Below, piece by piece: positions 22,502-29,970 of a stretch of 39,497 nucleotides of DNA. The notes beneath the pieces are model-generated. The model was not told the origin of the DNA, did not search any database, and saw nothing but the letters and a program-made list of their open reading frames with translations. Each line of letters starts with the position of its first letter. Positions within the stretch are counted from its first letter, which is position 1. Source of the DNA: Sphaerisporangium album (GTDB taxonomy: Bacteria; Actinomycetota; Actinomycetes; Streptosporangiales; Streptosporangiaceae); assembly GCF_003323745.1 (NCBI RefSeq), contig NZ_QOIL01000037.1, positions 1 through 39,497 of the forward strand, read 5' to 3'. A program made the translations under genes and the position numbers.

Positions 22502-23500
22502 TCACAGAGCCTGCGACAGGGCCTTGATCGGCATCTTGAGGTCGGCCAGGAGCGCCAGGTCGCTCTCGGGGGAGCGGCCGAGCGTCGTGAGGTAGTTGCC
22601 GACGATGATCGCGTTGATGCCGCCGAGCATGCCCTCACGGGTGCCGAGGTCGCCGAGCGTCAGCTCGCGTCCCCCCGCGTACCGCAGGATCGTGCGGGGC
22701 AGCGCCAGCCGGAACGTCGCGATGGTCTTCAGCGCCTCAGGGCCCTCGACCAGCGGGAAGGACGCGAACGGCGTGCCCGGGCGCGGGTTGAGGAAGTTGA
22801 GCGGCACCTCGTCGGGGCCGAGCTCCCCGAGCTGGCCGGCGAACTCCGCCCGCTGCTCGCGCGTCTCGCCCATGCCGATGATGCCGCCACAGCACAGCTC
22901 CATGCCGGCCGCGCGGACCATCTCACACGTCTGCCACCGCTCCTCCCAGCTGTGGGTGGTCACGACCTGGCCGAAGTGGGAGCGCGCGGTCTCCAGGTTG
23001 TGGTTGTAGCGGTGGACGCCCATCTCGGCCAGCTCGTCGACCTGGGCCTGCGTGAGCATGCCGAGCGAGCAGGCGACGTTGATCTCGACGGCCTCGCGGA
23101 TGGCCTTGACGCCCTCGCGGACCTGGTCCATCAGCCGCTGGTCCGGCCCGCGCACGGCGGCGACGATGCAGAACTCGGTGGCGCCCGTCTCGGCCGTCTC
23201 GACGGCGGAGCGCACGAGCGAGGGGATGTCCAGCCATACCGACCGGACGGGGGAGGTGAACTGCCCTGATTGGGAGCAGAAGTGGCAGTCCTCCGGGCAG
23301 CCGCCCGTCTTGAGGGACACGATGCCCTCGACCTCGACCTCCGGGCCGCACCACTTCATGCGCACCTCGTGGGCGAGCGCCAGCAGATCGTGCAGGCGCT
23401 CGTCGGGGAGTTCCAGGCAGCGCAGGGCCTGGTCGGCGGAGAGACCGCGGCCCTCTTCGAGCACCTGAACCCGGGCGATCTCCAAGATGTCCATACTCAT
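22502..23500 (-). CDS. bioB: Biotin synthase BioB
   Basis: A 332-residue radical-SAM enzyme that inserts sulfur into dethiobiotin, the last biotin step. The radical-SAM cluster motif C-x3-C-x2-C is Cys68, Cys72, Cys75 (CPEDCHFC). Biotin-synthase stretches such as ACSLGMLT, YNHNLET, and GGIIGMGET are present, as are the YAGGRE residues near the C-terminus. Either of two ATGs (23500 or 23494) may start it. It follows bioD by 28 bases as the last gene of bioF-gntR-bioD-bioB. It probably needs the BsaP-like protein at 18547. Confidence 0.97.
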   Translation of the reverse strand: MSMDILEIARVQVLEEGRGLSADQALRCLELPDERLHDLLALAHEVRMKWCGPEVEVEGIVSLKTGGCPEDCHFCSQSGQFTSPVRSVWLDIPSLVRSAVETAETGATEFCIVAAVRGPDQRLMDQVREGVKAIREAVEINVACSLGMLTQAQVDELAEMGVHRYNHNLETARSHFGQVVTTHSWEERWQTCEMVRAAGMELCCGGIIGMGETREQRAEFAGQLGELGPDEVPLNFLNPRPGTPFASFPLVEGPEALKTIATFRLALPRTILRYAGGRELTLGDLGTREGMLGGINAIIVGNYLTTLGRSPESDLALLADLKMPIKALSQAL

Positions 23501-23528
23501 CGGTCCTGCTGCTCCCTTGTCGGTTGCG

Positions 23529-24245
23529 TCACAGACTAAGGGCTGCCCGGAACCGAGAAGGGTCGAACCCGCCGCCCAGCGGGGATCCCAGTCCCAGCCG
23601 GGCCACGCGGGCGAACTCCGTCAAGTCCAGTGAACCGGACCCCTCGGGCATCGCGCCCGCGAGGGGACGGGCGGCCAGCGTCTCCAGGTCGGTCACGTTG
23701 CTGCGCTCGGCCAGGCCCGGTTCGCGCGGCCAGGAGCCGATCACCACCCCGGCCAGGTCCAGGCCGCGGCCCGCGAGGGCCTCCAGCGTCAGGGCCGTGT
23801 GGTTCAGCGTGCCGAGCCCGGCCTCGGCCACCACCAGGACGGGCGCGCGCAGCCGGCGGGCCAGGTCGGCGATGGTGGCGCCGTCCTCGTCGAAGCGCAC
23901 CAGCAGCCCGCCCGCGCCCTCGACCAGCACCAGGCGGTGGGTCGCGGCCAGCGCGCCGATGCGCTCGGCCGCCGCGGCCAGGGACACGGGCGCGAGGCCG
24001 GAGACGCGGGCCGCGGCGGCGGGGGACAGGGGATCGGGGTAGCGGGCCAGCTCGAACGTGGTGGTCACGCCGGACAGGCGGATCACCTCGTCCAGGTCGC
24101 CGGGCTCGCCGGGCGCGACGCCGGTCTGGGCGGGCTTGACGACGGCGACGGGCACGTCGCGCGCGAGGGCGAGCGCGGCCACCGCCGCGGTGACCACGGT
24201 CTTGCCCACGCCGGTGCCGGTGCCGGTGACCACCAGGACGCTCAC
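23529..24245 (-). CDS. bioD: Dethiobiotin synthetase BioD
   Basis: A 238-residue ATP-dependent enzyme closing the ureido ring of dethiobiotin. The P-loop is GTGTGVGKTVVT near the start, VKPAQTG holds the substrate Lys and Thr, and EGAGGLLVRF is the BioD signature in the middle. I take GTG 24245 (VSVLVVTG) because homologues begin there; GTG at 24254 or 24251 would add three or two residues. It follows the gntR stop by 18 bases and precedes bioB by 28. Confidence 0.95.
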   Translation of the reverse strand: MSVLVVTGTGTGVGKTVVTAAVAALALARDVPVAVVKPAQTGVAPGEPGDLDEVIRLSGVTTTFELARYPDPLSPAAAARVSGLAPVSLAAAAERIGALAATHRLVLVEGAGGLLVRFDEDGATIADLARRLRAPVLVVAEAGLGTLNHTALTLEALAGRGLDLAGVVIGSWPREPGLAERSNVTDLETLAARPLAGAMPEGSGSLDLTEFARVARLGLGSPLGGGFDPSRFRAALSL

Positions 24246-24263
24246 CGGCACCACCCTAGGGCC

Positions 24264-25007
24264 TCAGCCCGCCGCGGGCCCCTGCTCCGGCGGCCTGCGC
24301 AGGCGCGTCACGAACTTGTACCGGTCGCCCCGGTAGAGGGACTGGGCCCACTCCACCGGATGGCCCTCGGCGTCGAAGGCGTGCCGGGTGAGCAGCAGCA
24401 TCGGCAGCCCGACGTCCACGCCGAGGATCTGCGCGTCGTACGGCGTCGCCAGGACGGTCTCTATTATCTCCTCGGCGTCCGTGAGCTGAACGTTGTAGGC
24501 GTTGTGCAGGGTCTCGTAGAGGGAGGAGTGCACCTCCAGCTCGCGCCGCAACCGCGAGAACCGCCGCGCCGACAGGTGGGTGGTGTCGATCGACATCGGC
24601 TCGCCGTTGGCCAGGCGCAGGCGGTGGATGCGCAGCACGCGGCCGCCGGGGTTGATGCCCAGACGGCGTGCGAGCGTCTCGTCGGCCGTGATGTAATTGA
24701 TGTCAAGGATCTTGGTGTCGGGCTCGAGGCCGACCGTCCGCAGATCTCCCGTGTACGACGTCAGCTGCAGCACCTGCGCGACCTTCGGCTGGGCCACGAA
24801 GGTGCCCTTGCCCTGGATCCGCAGCAGGCGTCCTTCGATGACCAGCTCCGTGAGGGCCTGCCGCACGGTCGTGCGGGAGGTTTCGAAGCGCACGGCGAGG
24901 GCACGCTCGGGCGGCAGGGCCGCGCCGGCGGGCAGAGACTTGGTGAGTTCCAGCAGGTTTCTCTTGACGTCGTAATATTTCGGAACCCGGGGAGAATCTT
25001 CCGTCAC
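24264..25007 (-). CDS. GntR/HutC-family regulator, DasR-like, in the biotin operon
   Basis: 247 residues. An N-terminal winged helix (about 8-75; PPERALAVRFETSRTTVRQALTELVIEGRL) is followed by a UTRA effector domain (about 95-235). From memory it is strikingly close to Streptomyces DasR, the GlcNAc-utilisation regulator: RVPKYY, GKGTFVA.PKV, LQLTSYT, NGEPM.I.TTHLSA and YRGDRYKFV all match. DasR senses glucosamine-6-phosphate. The GTG start overlaps the bioF stop (GTGA) and bioD follows 18 bases after its stop, so it is embedded in a biotin operon. It may be a biotin-pathway repressor or a DasR paralogue linking amino-sugar status to biotin. Confidence 0.85.
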   Translation of the reverse strand: MTEDSPRVPKYYDVKRNLLELTKSLPAGAALPPERALAVRFETSRTTVRQALTELVIEGRLLRIQGKGTFVAQPKVAQVLQLTSYTGDLRTVGLEPDTKILDINYITADETLARRLGINPGGRVLRIHRLRLANGEPMSIDTTHLSARRFSRLRRELEVHSSLYETLHNAYNVQLTDAEEIIETVLATPYDAQILGVDVGLPMLLLTRHAFDAEGHPVEWAQSLYRGDRYKFVTRLRRPPEQGPAAG

Positions 25008-26158
25008 ACGCTCACCTTCATCTCGGCCACCGCGGTGAGCGCGCGTCCGATCACCGCGAGATCATCCGAACTCAGGTTGGCCCGTGCGGTCAACCTGAGA
25101 CAAGACCGGCCGGGCGGCACCGAAGGCGGACGGAAGCACCCTGCCCGCACTCCCTGAGCCGCCAGCGCCGCGGCGGCGGCGAGGGCGGCCTCCGGAGGCC
25201 CGAGCACGACCGGCACGACCGCCGCCGCCGGCTCCGCGGTGGCCAGGCCGCGGTCCCGGACGGCGCCCGCCAGCGCGCGGGCGTTGGCACGCGCCCGTCC
25301 CGGCAGGTCAGGATGGCCGCTCACGATATCAACAGCCGCGAGGGCCGCCGCCACGGAGGCCGGTGCGAGGCCGGTGTCGAAGATGAACGCCCGCCCGGTG
25401 TCGACCAGTGTCTCCACCACCTCGGGCGCGCCCAGCACGGCTCCTCCCTGCGAGCCGAGGGACTTGGACAGTGTGACGGTTCTCACAACGTCCGGAGCGC
25501 CGGCGAGACCGGCGGCGTGCACGGCGCCGCGCCCGTCCTCGCCGGTCACGCCCAGGGAGTGGGCCTCGTCCACGACCAGCAGCGCGCCGTGGCGCGCGGC
25601 GGCGGCGTGCAGGCCGGCGAGCGGCGCGAGGTCCCCGTCCACGGAGAACACCGCGTCGGTGACCACGACCGCGTGGCTCTCGGTGCGGTTGGCGAGAGCC
25701 TTCTCGACCGCCTCGACGTCCTTGTGCGGGGTGACGACGACCCGGGCCCGCGACAGCCGGCAGGCGTCGATGATCGAGGCGTGGTTGCCCTCGTCGCTGA
25801 CCACGAGCCCGCCCGCGCCGAGCGTCGCCACCGCGGCGAGGTTGGCCAGGTAGCCGGAGGACAGCACCAGCGCGCGGGGCGCGTTCATGAAGGACGCGAG
25901 CCGTTCCTCCAGCTCGGCGTGCAGCCTCGTCGAGCCGGTGACCAGCCGCGATCCGGTGGAGCCCGTGCCCCACTCGCGCGCGGCCCGCGCGGCGGCCTCG
26001 GCGAGCCGCGGGTCGCGCGACAGGCCGAGGTAGTCGTTGGAGGCGAGGTCGAGCAGGCCGTCGTGATCGGGCGTGCGGGGACGCAGGGCACGCCGGAGCC
26101 CGGCCGCCTCACGCGCGGCGGCGGCCGTGCGCAACCGCTCCAGGGGATCGGTGTTCAT
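25004..26158 (-). CDS. bioF: 8-amino-7-oxononanoate synthase BioF
   Basis: A 384-residue PLP enzyme joining pimeloyl-ACP/CoA and alanine, the first committed biotin step. LDLASNDYLGL near the start, the SSGYLANLAA loop, VVDEAHSLG, and the cofactor Lys in TLSKSLGSQGG identify it. ATG 26158 matches where homologues begin; an in-frame ATG at 26239 would add 27 residues without family counterpart. No clear ribosome site is seen at either. It heads bioF-gntR-bioD-bioB; bioA is not in the window. A 9-bp inverted repeat lies 29-49 bases upstream. Confidence 0.93.
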   Translation of the reverse strand: MNTDPLERLRTAAAAREAAGLRRALRPRTPDHDGLLDLASNDYLGLSRDPRLAEAAARAAREWGTGSTGSRLVTGSTRLHAELEERLASFMNAPRALVLSSGYLANLAAVATLGAGGLVVSDEGNHASIIDACRLSRARVVVTPHKDVEAVEKALANRTESHAVVVTDAVFSVDGDLAPLAGLHAAAARHGALLVVDEAHSLGVTGEDGRGAVHAAGLAGAPDVVRTVTLSKSLGSQGGAVLGAPEVVETLVDTGRAFIFDTGLAPASVAAALAAVDIVSGHPDLPGRARANARALAGAVRDRGLATAEPAAAVVPVVLGPPEAALAAAAALAAQGVRAGCFRPPSVPPGRSCLRLTARANLSSDDLAVIGRALTAVAEMKVSV

Positions 26159-26186
26159 GATCACACTCGTGCCGGTGGCCGGTTCG

Positions 26187-26207
26187 GTCGCGTCCGCTGG
26201 ACGCGAC
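26187..26207 (-). promoter_or_regulatory. Perfect inverted repeat upstream of bioF
   Basis: GTCGCGTCC (26187-26195) and GGACGCGAC (26199-26207) are perfect arms around GCT, flanked by further CCGGT/ACCGG pairing. It lies 29-49 bases before the bioF start, in the region shared with the divergent PdtaS-like gene. It is a candidate operator for the operon-borne GntR/HutC regulator, although it does not look like the DasR dre site (TGGTCTAGACCA). Confidence 0.5.
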
Positions 26208-26308
26208 GTGTGACCGGCGGACACCACATTGTCCTCCATCCGAGGAATCTTCCCAGGGCGGGGGTGGTCGATTCGCATTGGACCGGTCTCAGCACGCATG
26301 ATGCAGAC

Positions 26309-27769
26309 GTGCCGACTCTGAGCGACCTGGTGACGCGCCACACGACCCTCGATCCCGCCGACCTTGAGTGGATGCAGTCGCTGGTCTCCGACTGGCAGCT
26401 CCTCGCCGACCTCTCCTTCGCCGACCTGGTGCTGTGGATCCCGCTGCGGGACGAGTCCGCGTGGGTGGCCGTCGCGCAGATGCGGCCGACGACCGGCCCG
26501 ACCGTCTACCACGACGACGTGGTGGGCTCCATCGTGGCGGCCGGCGAGCGTCCCCTGATCGACACCGCCTGGAGCGAGCGCCGCATCTGCCGCGAGGGCG
26601 ATCCGGACTGGTCCAGCGGCGTCCCGGTGCGGGAGGAGACGATCCCGGTGCGCCGCGACGACCACTTCGTGGCCGTGATCCAGCGCTCCACCAACCTGTC
26701 CTCGGCGCGCACACCCTCCCGCCTGGAGCTGACCTACCTGCAGAGTGCCTCCGACCTGGCGCAGATGGTCGCCGAGGGCCGTTTCCCCTTCCCCGAGGAG
26801 GGGCCGATCCTCGTCCGCTCCCCCCGGGTCGGCGACGGCCTGCTGCGGCTGGACCGCGCCGGCCGCGTCACCTACGCCTCGCCCAACGCGCTGTCGGCGT
26901 ACCGCAGGCTGGGGCTCAACGCCGACCTCGTCGGGTCGGAGCTCGGCAAGACGACGGCCGCGCTGTGCTACCGCGACGAGCCCATCAACGAGGACCTCAT
27001 GCTGGTGGCCAGCGGCCGCGCGCCGAGGGAGACCGAGGTCGAGGCCGGCGCGAACGTCGTGCAGCTCCGGGCGATCCCGCTCATCGTCGGCGGCGGGCGC
27101 ATCGGCGCGCTGGTGCTGATCCGCGACGTCACCGAGCTGCGCCGCCGCGAGCGCGAGCTGCTGACCAAGGACGCGACGATCCGTGAGATCCACCACCGGG
27201 TGAAGAACAACCTGCAGACGGTGGCCGCGCTGCTGCGCCTCCAGGCGCGCCGGCTGCAGGTGCCGGAGGGCAGGGAGGCGCTGGAGGAGGCTGTGCGCCG
27301 CGTGGGCTCGATCGCGATCGTGCACGAGACCCTTTCCCACACTCCCGAGGAGATCGTCGACTTCGACGACATCGCCGACCGCGTCATCTCGATGACCGGC
27401 GACGTCTCGGCCGCCAACGTGATGCCGCGCCGGGTCGGCAGCTTCGGCATGCTGCCCGCGATGGTGGCCACCCCGATGGCGATGGTGCTCACCGAGCTGA
27501 TCCAGAACGCCGTCCAGCACGGCTTCGCCTACGGCAGCGGCAGCATCAAGGTGATGGTGTCGCGCACGGAGGAGCGGCTGGACCTGATCGTGGCCGACGA
27601 CGGGCAGGGGCTGCCCGAAGGGTTCGACCTCGACGCGTCCACCAGTCTCGGCCTGCAGATCGTCCGCACGCTGGTGGTGGGGGAGCTGTCCGGGCGCCTG
27701 GCGGTCAGGCCGCGCCAGGGCGGGGGGACGGAGGTCTCGCTGACCATCCCCGTGCAGCCGCCCTCGTGA
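26309..27769 (+). CDS. pdtaS: PdtaS-like sensor histidine kinase
   Basis: 486 residues, no membrane span. The N-terminus (TLSDLVTRHTTLDPADLEW...WQLLADLSFADLVLWIPL) closely follows mycobacterial PdtaS, a cytosolic kinase. A GAF-like domain (about 10-150) and a PAS domain (about 165-285) precede a HisKA_2 module with the phosphoacceptor in EIHHRVKNNLQTVAALLRLQARR (about 293-315), then an HATPase domain (ELIQNAVQHGF; DDGQGLPEGFD). PdtaS signals to the antiterminator PdtaR, whose gene is not here. It starts at GTG without a ribosome site and is divergent from bioF. Confidence 0.92.
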   Translation: MPTLSDLVTRHTTLDPADLEWMQSLVSDWQLLADLSFADLVLWIPLRDESAWVAVAQMRPTTGPTVYHDDVVGSIVAAGERPLIDTAWSERRICREGDPDWSSGVPVREETIPVRRDDHFVAVIQRSTNLSSARTPSRLELTYLQSASDLAQMVAEGRFPFPEEGPILVRSPRVGDGLLRLDRAGRVTYASPNALSAYRRLGLNADLVGSELGKTTAALCYRDEPINEDLMLVASGRAPRETEVEAGANVVQLRAIPLIVGGGRIGALVLIRDVTELRRRERELLTKDATIREIHHRVKNNLQTVAALLRLQARRLQVPEGREALEEAVRRVGSIAIVHETLSHTPEEIVDFDDIADRVISMTGDVSAANVMPRRVGSFGMLPAMVATPMAMVLTELIQNAVQHGFAYGSGSIKVMVSRTEERLDLIVADDGQGLPEGFDLDASTSLGLQIVRTLVVGELSGRLAVRPRQGGGTEVSLTIPVQPPS

Positions 27770-27837
27770 AGGCCACGATGAAGAACGCCACGGTGAAGGC
27801 CACCGTAACGACCACGGCAAAGGCCTCCGGGACTGCT

Positions 27838-27872
27838 ACGCCCGGCCGTCGCGCGAGGGCGACGCCGGGCGT
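27838..27872. terminator. Bidirectional terminator between pdtaS and whiB1
   Basis: ACGCCCGGC (27838-27846) pairs perfectly with GCCGGGCGT (27864-27872), and an inner GTCGC/GCGAC stem adds five pairs past a single bulge. It lies 69 bases after the PdtaS-like stop and 83 bases after the WhiB stop on the opposite strand, so it can serve both. Confidence 0.75.
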
Positions 27873-27954
27873 GTTCCGTACGGCCACGGCACTGGGGCGG
27901 TGCGGAGGCGTTTTCTCCGAGATGGTTCTTCCGGGAGGCGCTGTCGAGGGAGGC

Positions 27955-28209
27955 TCAGACGGCCGCGCGGGCGCGGGCGCGAGCGGTGCGGCGCTTGAGG
28001 GCGCGGCGTTCGTCCTCGCTCAGGCCACCCCACACGCCGGCGTCCTGGCCGGACTCGATGGCCCACTTCAGGCAGGACTCCACGACCGGACAGGCGCGGC
28101 AGATCTGCTTGGCCTCTTCGATCTGCATGAGTGCCGGGCCGGTGTTGCCGATCGGGAAGAACAGCTCGGGGTCCACGTCACGGCAGGCAGCGCGGTGGCG
28201 CCAGTCCAT
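27955..28209 (-). CDS. whiB1: WhiB1/WblE-type iron-sulfur regulator
   Basis: 84 residues, the exact length of Mycobacterium tuberculosis WhiB1. The four cluster ligands are Cys9, Cys37, Cys40 and Cys46, holding a [4Fe-4S] cluster. The GVWGGLSEDERR turn and the basic C-terminal tail (KRRTARARARAAV) form the DNA-binding end. WhiB1 is essential in mycobacteria, binds the primary sigma factor and responds to nitric oxide; the Streptomyces counterpart is WblE. ATG 28209 has GAAGGAG eight bases upstream. A CRP-type site lies about 55 bases upstream, and the leader has a 6-bp hairpin (28231-28245). Confidence 0.95.
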   Translation of the reverse strand: MDWRHRAACRDVDPELFFPIGNTGPALMQIEEAKQICRACPVVESCLKWAIESGQDAGVWGGLSEDERRALKRRTARARARAAV

Positions 28210-28263
28210 GCGTTCCACTCCTTCGTAGGTGGAGCCTGCGGCTCCGTCCGGGTGACGGATGTT

Positions 28264-28279
28264 TGTGAACTCTTTCACT
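28264..28279 (-). promoter_or_regulatory. CRP-type binding site upstream of whiB1
   Basis: Read toward whiB1 the site is AGTGAAAGAGTTCACA, that is AGTGA-N6-TCACA, nine of ten matches to the TGTGA-N6-TCACA palindrome. In Mycobacterium tuberculosis, whiB1 is controlled by the cAMP receptor Rv3676 through sites of this kind. The centre is about 62 bases upstream of the start codon. Confidence 0.75.
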
Positions 28280-28348
28280 AACCAGAGCGAACTTTTGCCC
28301 GGCCCTTGGGGTTGGCGGTCCGGGGAGTTCGTGTCATCGCCGCAGACC

Positions 28349-28374
28349 TTTGAGGACATTGGTCGATCCTCAAA
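28349..28374. other. Perfect 8-bp inverted repeat between whiB1 and the lipid kinase gene
   Basis: TTTGAGGA (28349-28356) and TCCTCAAA (28367-28374) flank ten bases. It lies 123-148 bases past the lipid-kinase stop and 140 upstream of whiB1, in a 287-base gap that otherwise holds only the CRP-type site and leader hairpin. It may be an operator or an RNA end. Confidence 0.4.
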
Positions 28375-28496
28375 CGTCCTACGTTCCGACGTCGTGTTGA
28401 GCTTTTCAGGCAGGCCCAGGTCACGCAAGAGGTTTGGGAGAAGGTTTTGCCTGATATGGCTGTCGGATGCATCACACTATGACGCGATGTGACGGA

Positions 28497-29468
28497 TTAG
28501 ACCAGAACTTGTAACGCGGATGGAACGGAGCGGAAGCTCACCCGCTCGCGTTCTCCGAGATAATCGCCGTCCAACTGGAACGCCACCGGGCGGGCGGCGG
28601 TCAGCGTGAACTCCTTCTCGTCGTGGACATGCACGAGATGCCCGCCCCGGGGCAGGCCCACACGTTCCCCGACGATCTGGTGGATCACACTGAACATCGC
28701 CACCGGGCCCAGGCGCCGCAGCCCGAGCATGTCGAGCCCCGTGTCGAACCCCGCCCACGGCGTCGGGTTGACCGGCCGGTCGCCGAGCCAGGTCCAGGGC
28801 CTGGTGTTGGAGACGATGGCCATGAAGACGCCCTCGACCGGCGGCCGGTGCGGCAGCTCCAGCCGCAGCGCCGGGCGGTGGCGGTCGGTCATGAGGTAGT
28901 GGCGCAGGGCGGTGTGGACGTACCGGCTCGGGGACGCCTTGTACCCGGCGCCGCGAAGCCCCTCGACCGCCCGCACGACCTCGGCGTCGTAACCGAGGCC
29001 CGCGCAGAACGTGAAGTAACGGCTGCCCGGGGGCGTGAGCGGATCCGCGTCCTCCCGGCCGATCGCGCCGTCCTCCCAGGTCGCCAGGCCCAGGCTGACC
29101 GTGCGGCGGCGGCCCTCGCGGATCGCCTCCAGCACCGCGCCCGTCGCCTCGACGGGGTCTTTCGGCAGGCCGAGCGCGCGGGCGAACACGTTCGCGCTGC
29201 CGCCCGGGATGACGATCAGCGCCGGACGGTCGCCGTCATGGCCGACCATGCCGTTGACGGCCTCGTTGATCGTGCCGTCGCCGCCGAGGACGGCCACGAC
29301 GTCGAAGCCCTTGTCCCGCGCGGTTCCGGCGAGCAGCGTGGCGTGCCCGCGGTACGCGGTCTGCTCCACCGTCAGATCGACGGCCGCGCCGAGCGCGCGG
29401 ATGAGGACGTCCCGCGTCCGGCGGTTGGTGGAGGTCGCCTTGGGATTGATCAGGAGGAGTGCCCGCAT
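28497..29468 (-). CDS. Diacylglycerol/lipid kinase family protein
   Basis: 323 residues with a DAGK catalytic domain: LLINPKATST at the start, the nucleotide-binding GGDGTINEAVNG near 65-76, and GGSANVFARALGLP (about 90-105). The C-terminal half is the beta-sandwich substrate domain. Such proteins phosphorylate diacylglycerol or sphingoid/glycolipid backbones at the membrane; the substrate here is unknown. I take ATG 29468 (MRALLLINPK). TACGCT ends seven bases before it and there is no ribosome site, so the message may be leaderless. It is divergent from the next gene with 60 bases between. Confidence 0.9.
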   Translation of the reverse strand: MRALLLINPKATSTNRRTRDVLIRALGAAVDLTVEQTAYRGHATLLAGTARDKGFDVVAVLGGDGTINEAVNGMVGHDGDRPALIVIPGGSANVFARALGLPKDPVEATGAVLEAIREGRRRTVSLGLATWEDGAIGREDADPLTPPGSRYFTFCAGLGYDAEVVRAVEGLRGAGYKASPSRYVHTALRHYLMTDRHRPALRLELPHRPPVEGVFMAIVSNTRPWTWLGDRPVNPTPWAGFDTGLDMLGLRRLGPVAMFSVIHQIVGERVGLPRGGHLVHVHDEKEFTLTAARPVAFQLDGDYLGERERVSFRSVPSALQVLV

Positions 29469-29528
29469 GCGGCCCAGCGTATCCACCGGTCACGCGGTCG
29501 GCGCGCCGGTCAAGTAGGGTTGCGCGAT

Positions 29529-29906
29529 ATGGTGAACCGTCCGGCGACCCTGCCCGTCGCCGCCGCCGTCCTCGCGGTCGAGGGCCTGACCGCCGTCGGT
29601 CTCGGCGGATACGCCGGGGTGGAGACCATCATCGGCTCGCCCTCGGACGTCTCCAGCTCGATCGGCGTCTCGGCGTTCGGGGTGCTCGTGGGCGCGGCCC
29701 TGCTGTGGGTGGCGTGGGGCGTGTTCCAGGCGGCCCGGTGGAGCCGGGCCCCCGGTGTGGTCACGCAGATCTTCGCGCTGCCGGTCGCGGTGTCGCTGGT
29801 GCAGTCGGCGCAGTACCTGCTCGGGGTACCGCTGATCGTGCTGGCGCTGGCGGGCCTGGCGGCGCTGCTGGCACCCCCGACGACCCGCGCCATGATCAAG
29901 GAGTGA
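29529..29906 (+). CDS. Small four-span membrane protein
   Basis: 125 residues with about four hydrophobic segments (near 8-30, 45-68, 78-95 and 98-115) and a short basic end (TTRAMIKE). No function is known; similar small membrane proteins occur beside whiB1 and the lipid kinase in other actinobacteria (recalled). It starts with ATG 29529. TAGGGT lies eight bases upstream with no ribosome site, again suggesting a leaderless start. Confidence 0.8.
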   Translation: MVNRPATLPVAAAVLAVEGLTAVGLGGYAGVETIIGSPSDVSSSIGVSAFGVLVGAALLWVAWGVFQAARWSRAPGVVTQIFALPVAVSLVQSAQYLLGVPLIVLALAGLAALLAPPTTRAMIKE

Positions 29907-29938
29907 CCGTGCCCGTGGCCGAGCCTTAGGCTGGGCGG

Positions 29939-29965
29939 TTCGGGGCGCTCTTGAGGCGCCCCGAA
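29939..29965. terminator. Bidirectional terminator before sigF-type gene stop
   Basis: TTCGGGGCGC (29939-29948) pairs perfectly with GCGCCCCGAA (29956-29965) over a 7-base loop, followed by AAAA on the plus strand. It lies 32 bases after the membrane-protein stop and just past the sigma-factor stop on the other strand. Confidence 0.75.
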
Positions 29966-29970
29966 AAGGG

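Noticed and set aside
26159..26239. N-terminal extension of bioF from ATG 26239
   Set aside because: The extra 27 residues have no family counterpart and would place the inverted repeat inside coding sequence; ATG 26158 matches homologues.
26268..26290. GGTC...GACC and GACCGGTC elements upstream of bioF considered as DasR dre sites
   Set aside because: Spacing and core differ from the TGGTCTAGACCA consensus, so I did not call a dre site.
27705..27887. Minus-strand 60-codon frame with a hydrophobic stretch (VVVTVAFTVAFFIVAF) between whiB1 and pdtaS
   Set aside because: No ribosome site, contains the bidirectional terminator hairpin, and overlaps the pdtaS 3' end in antisense; the hydrophobicity mirrors a Lys/Thr/Ala-rich plus-strand repeat.
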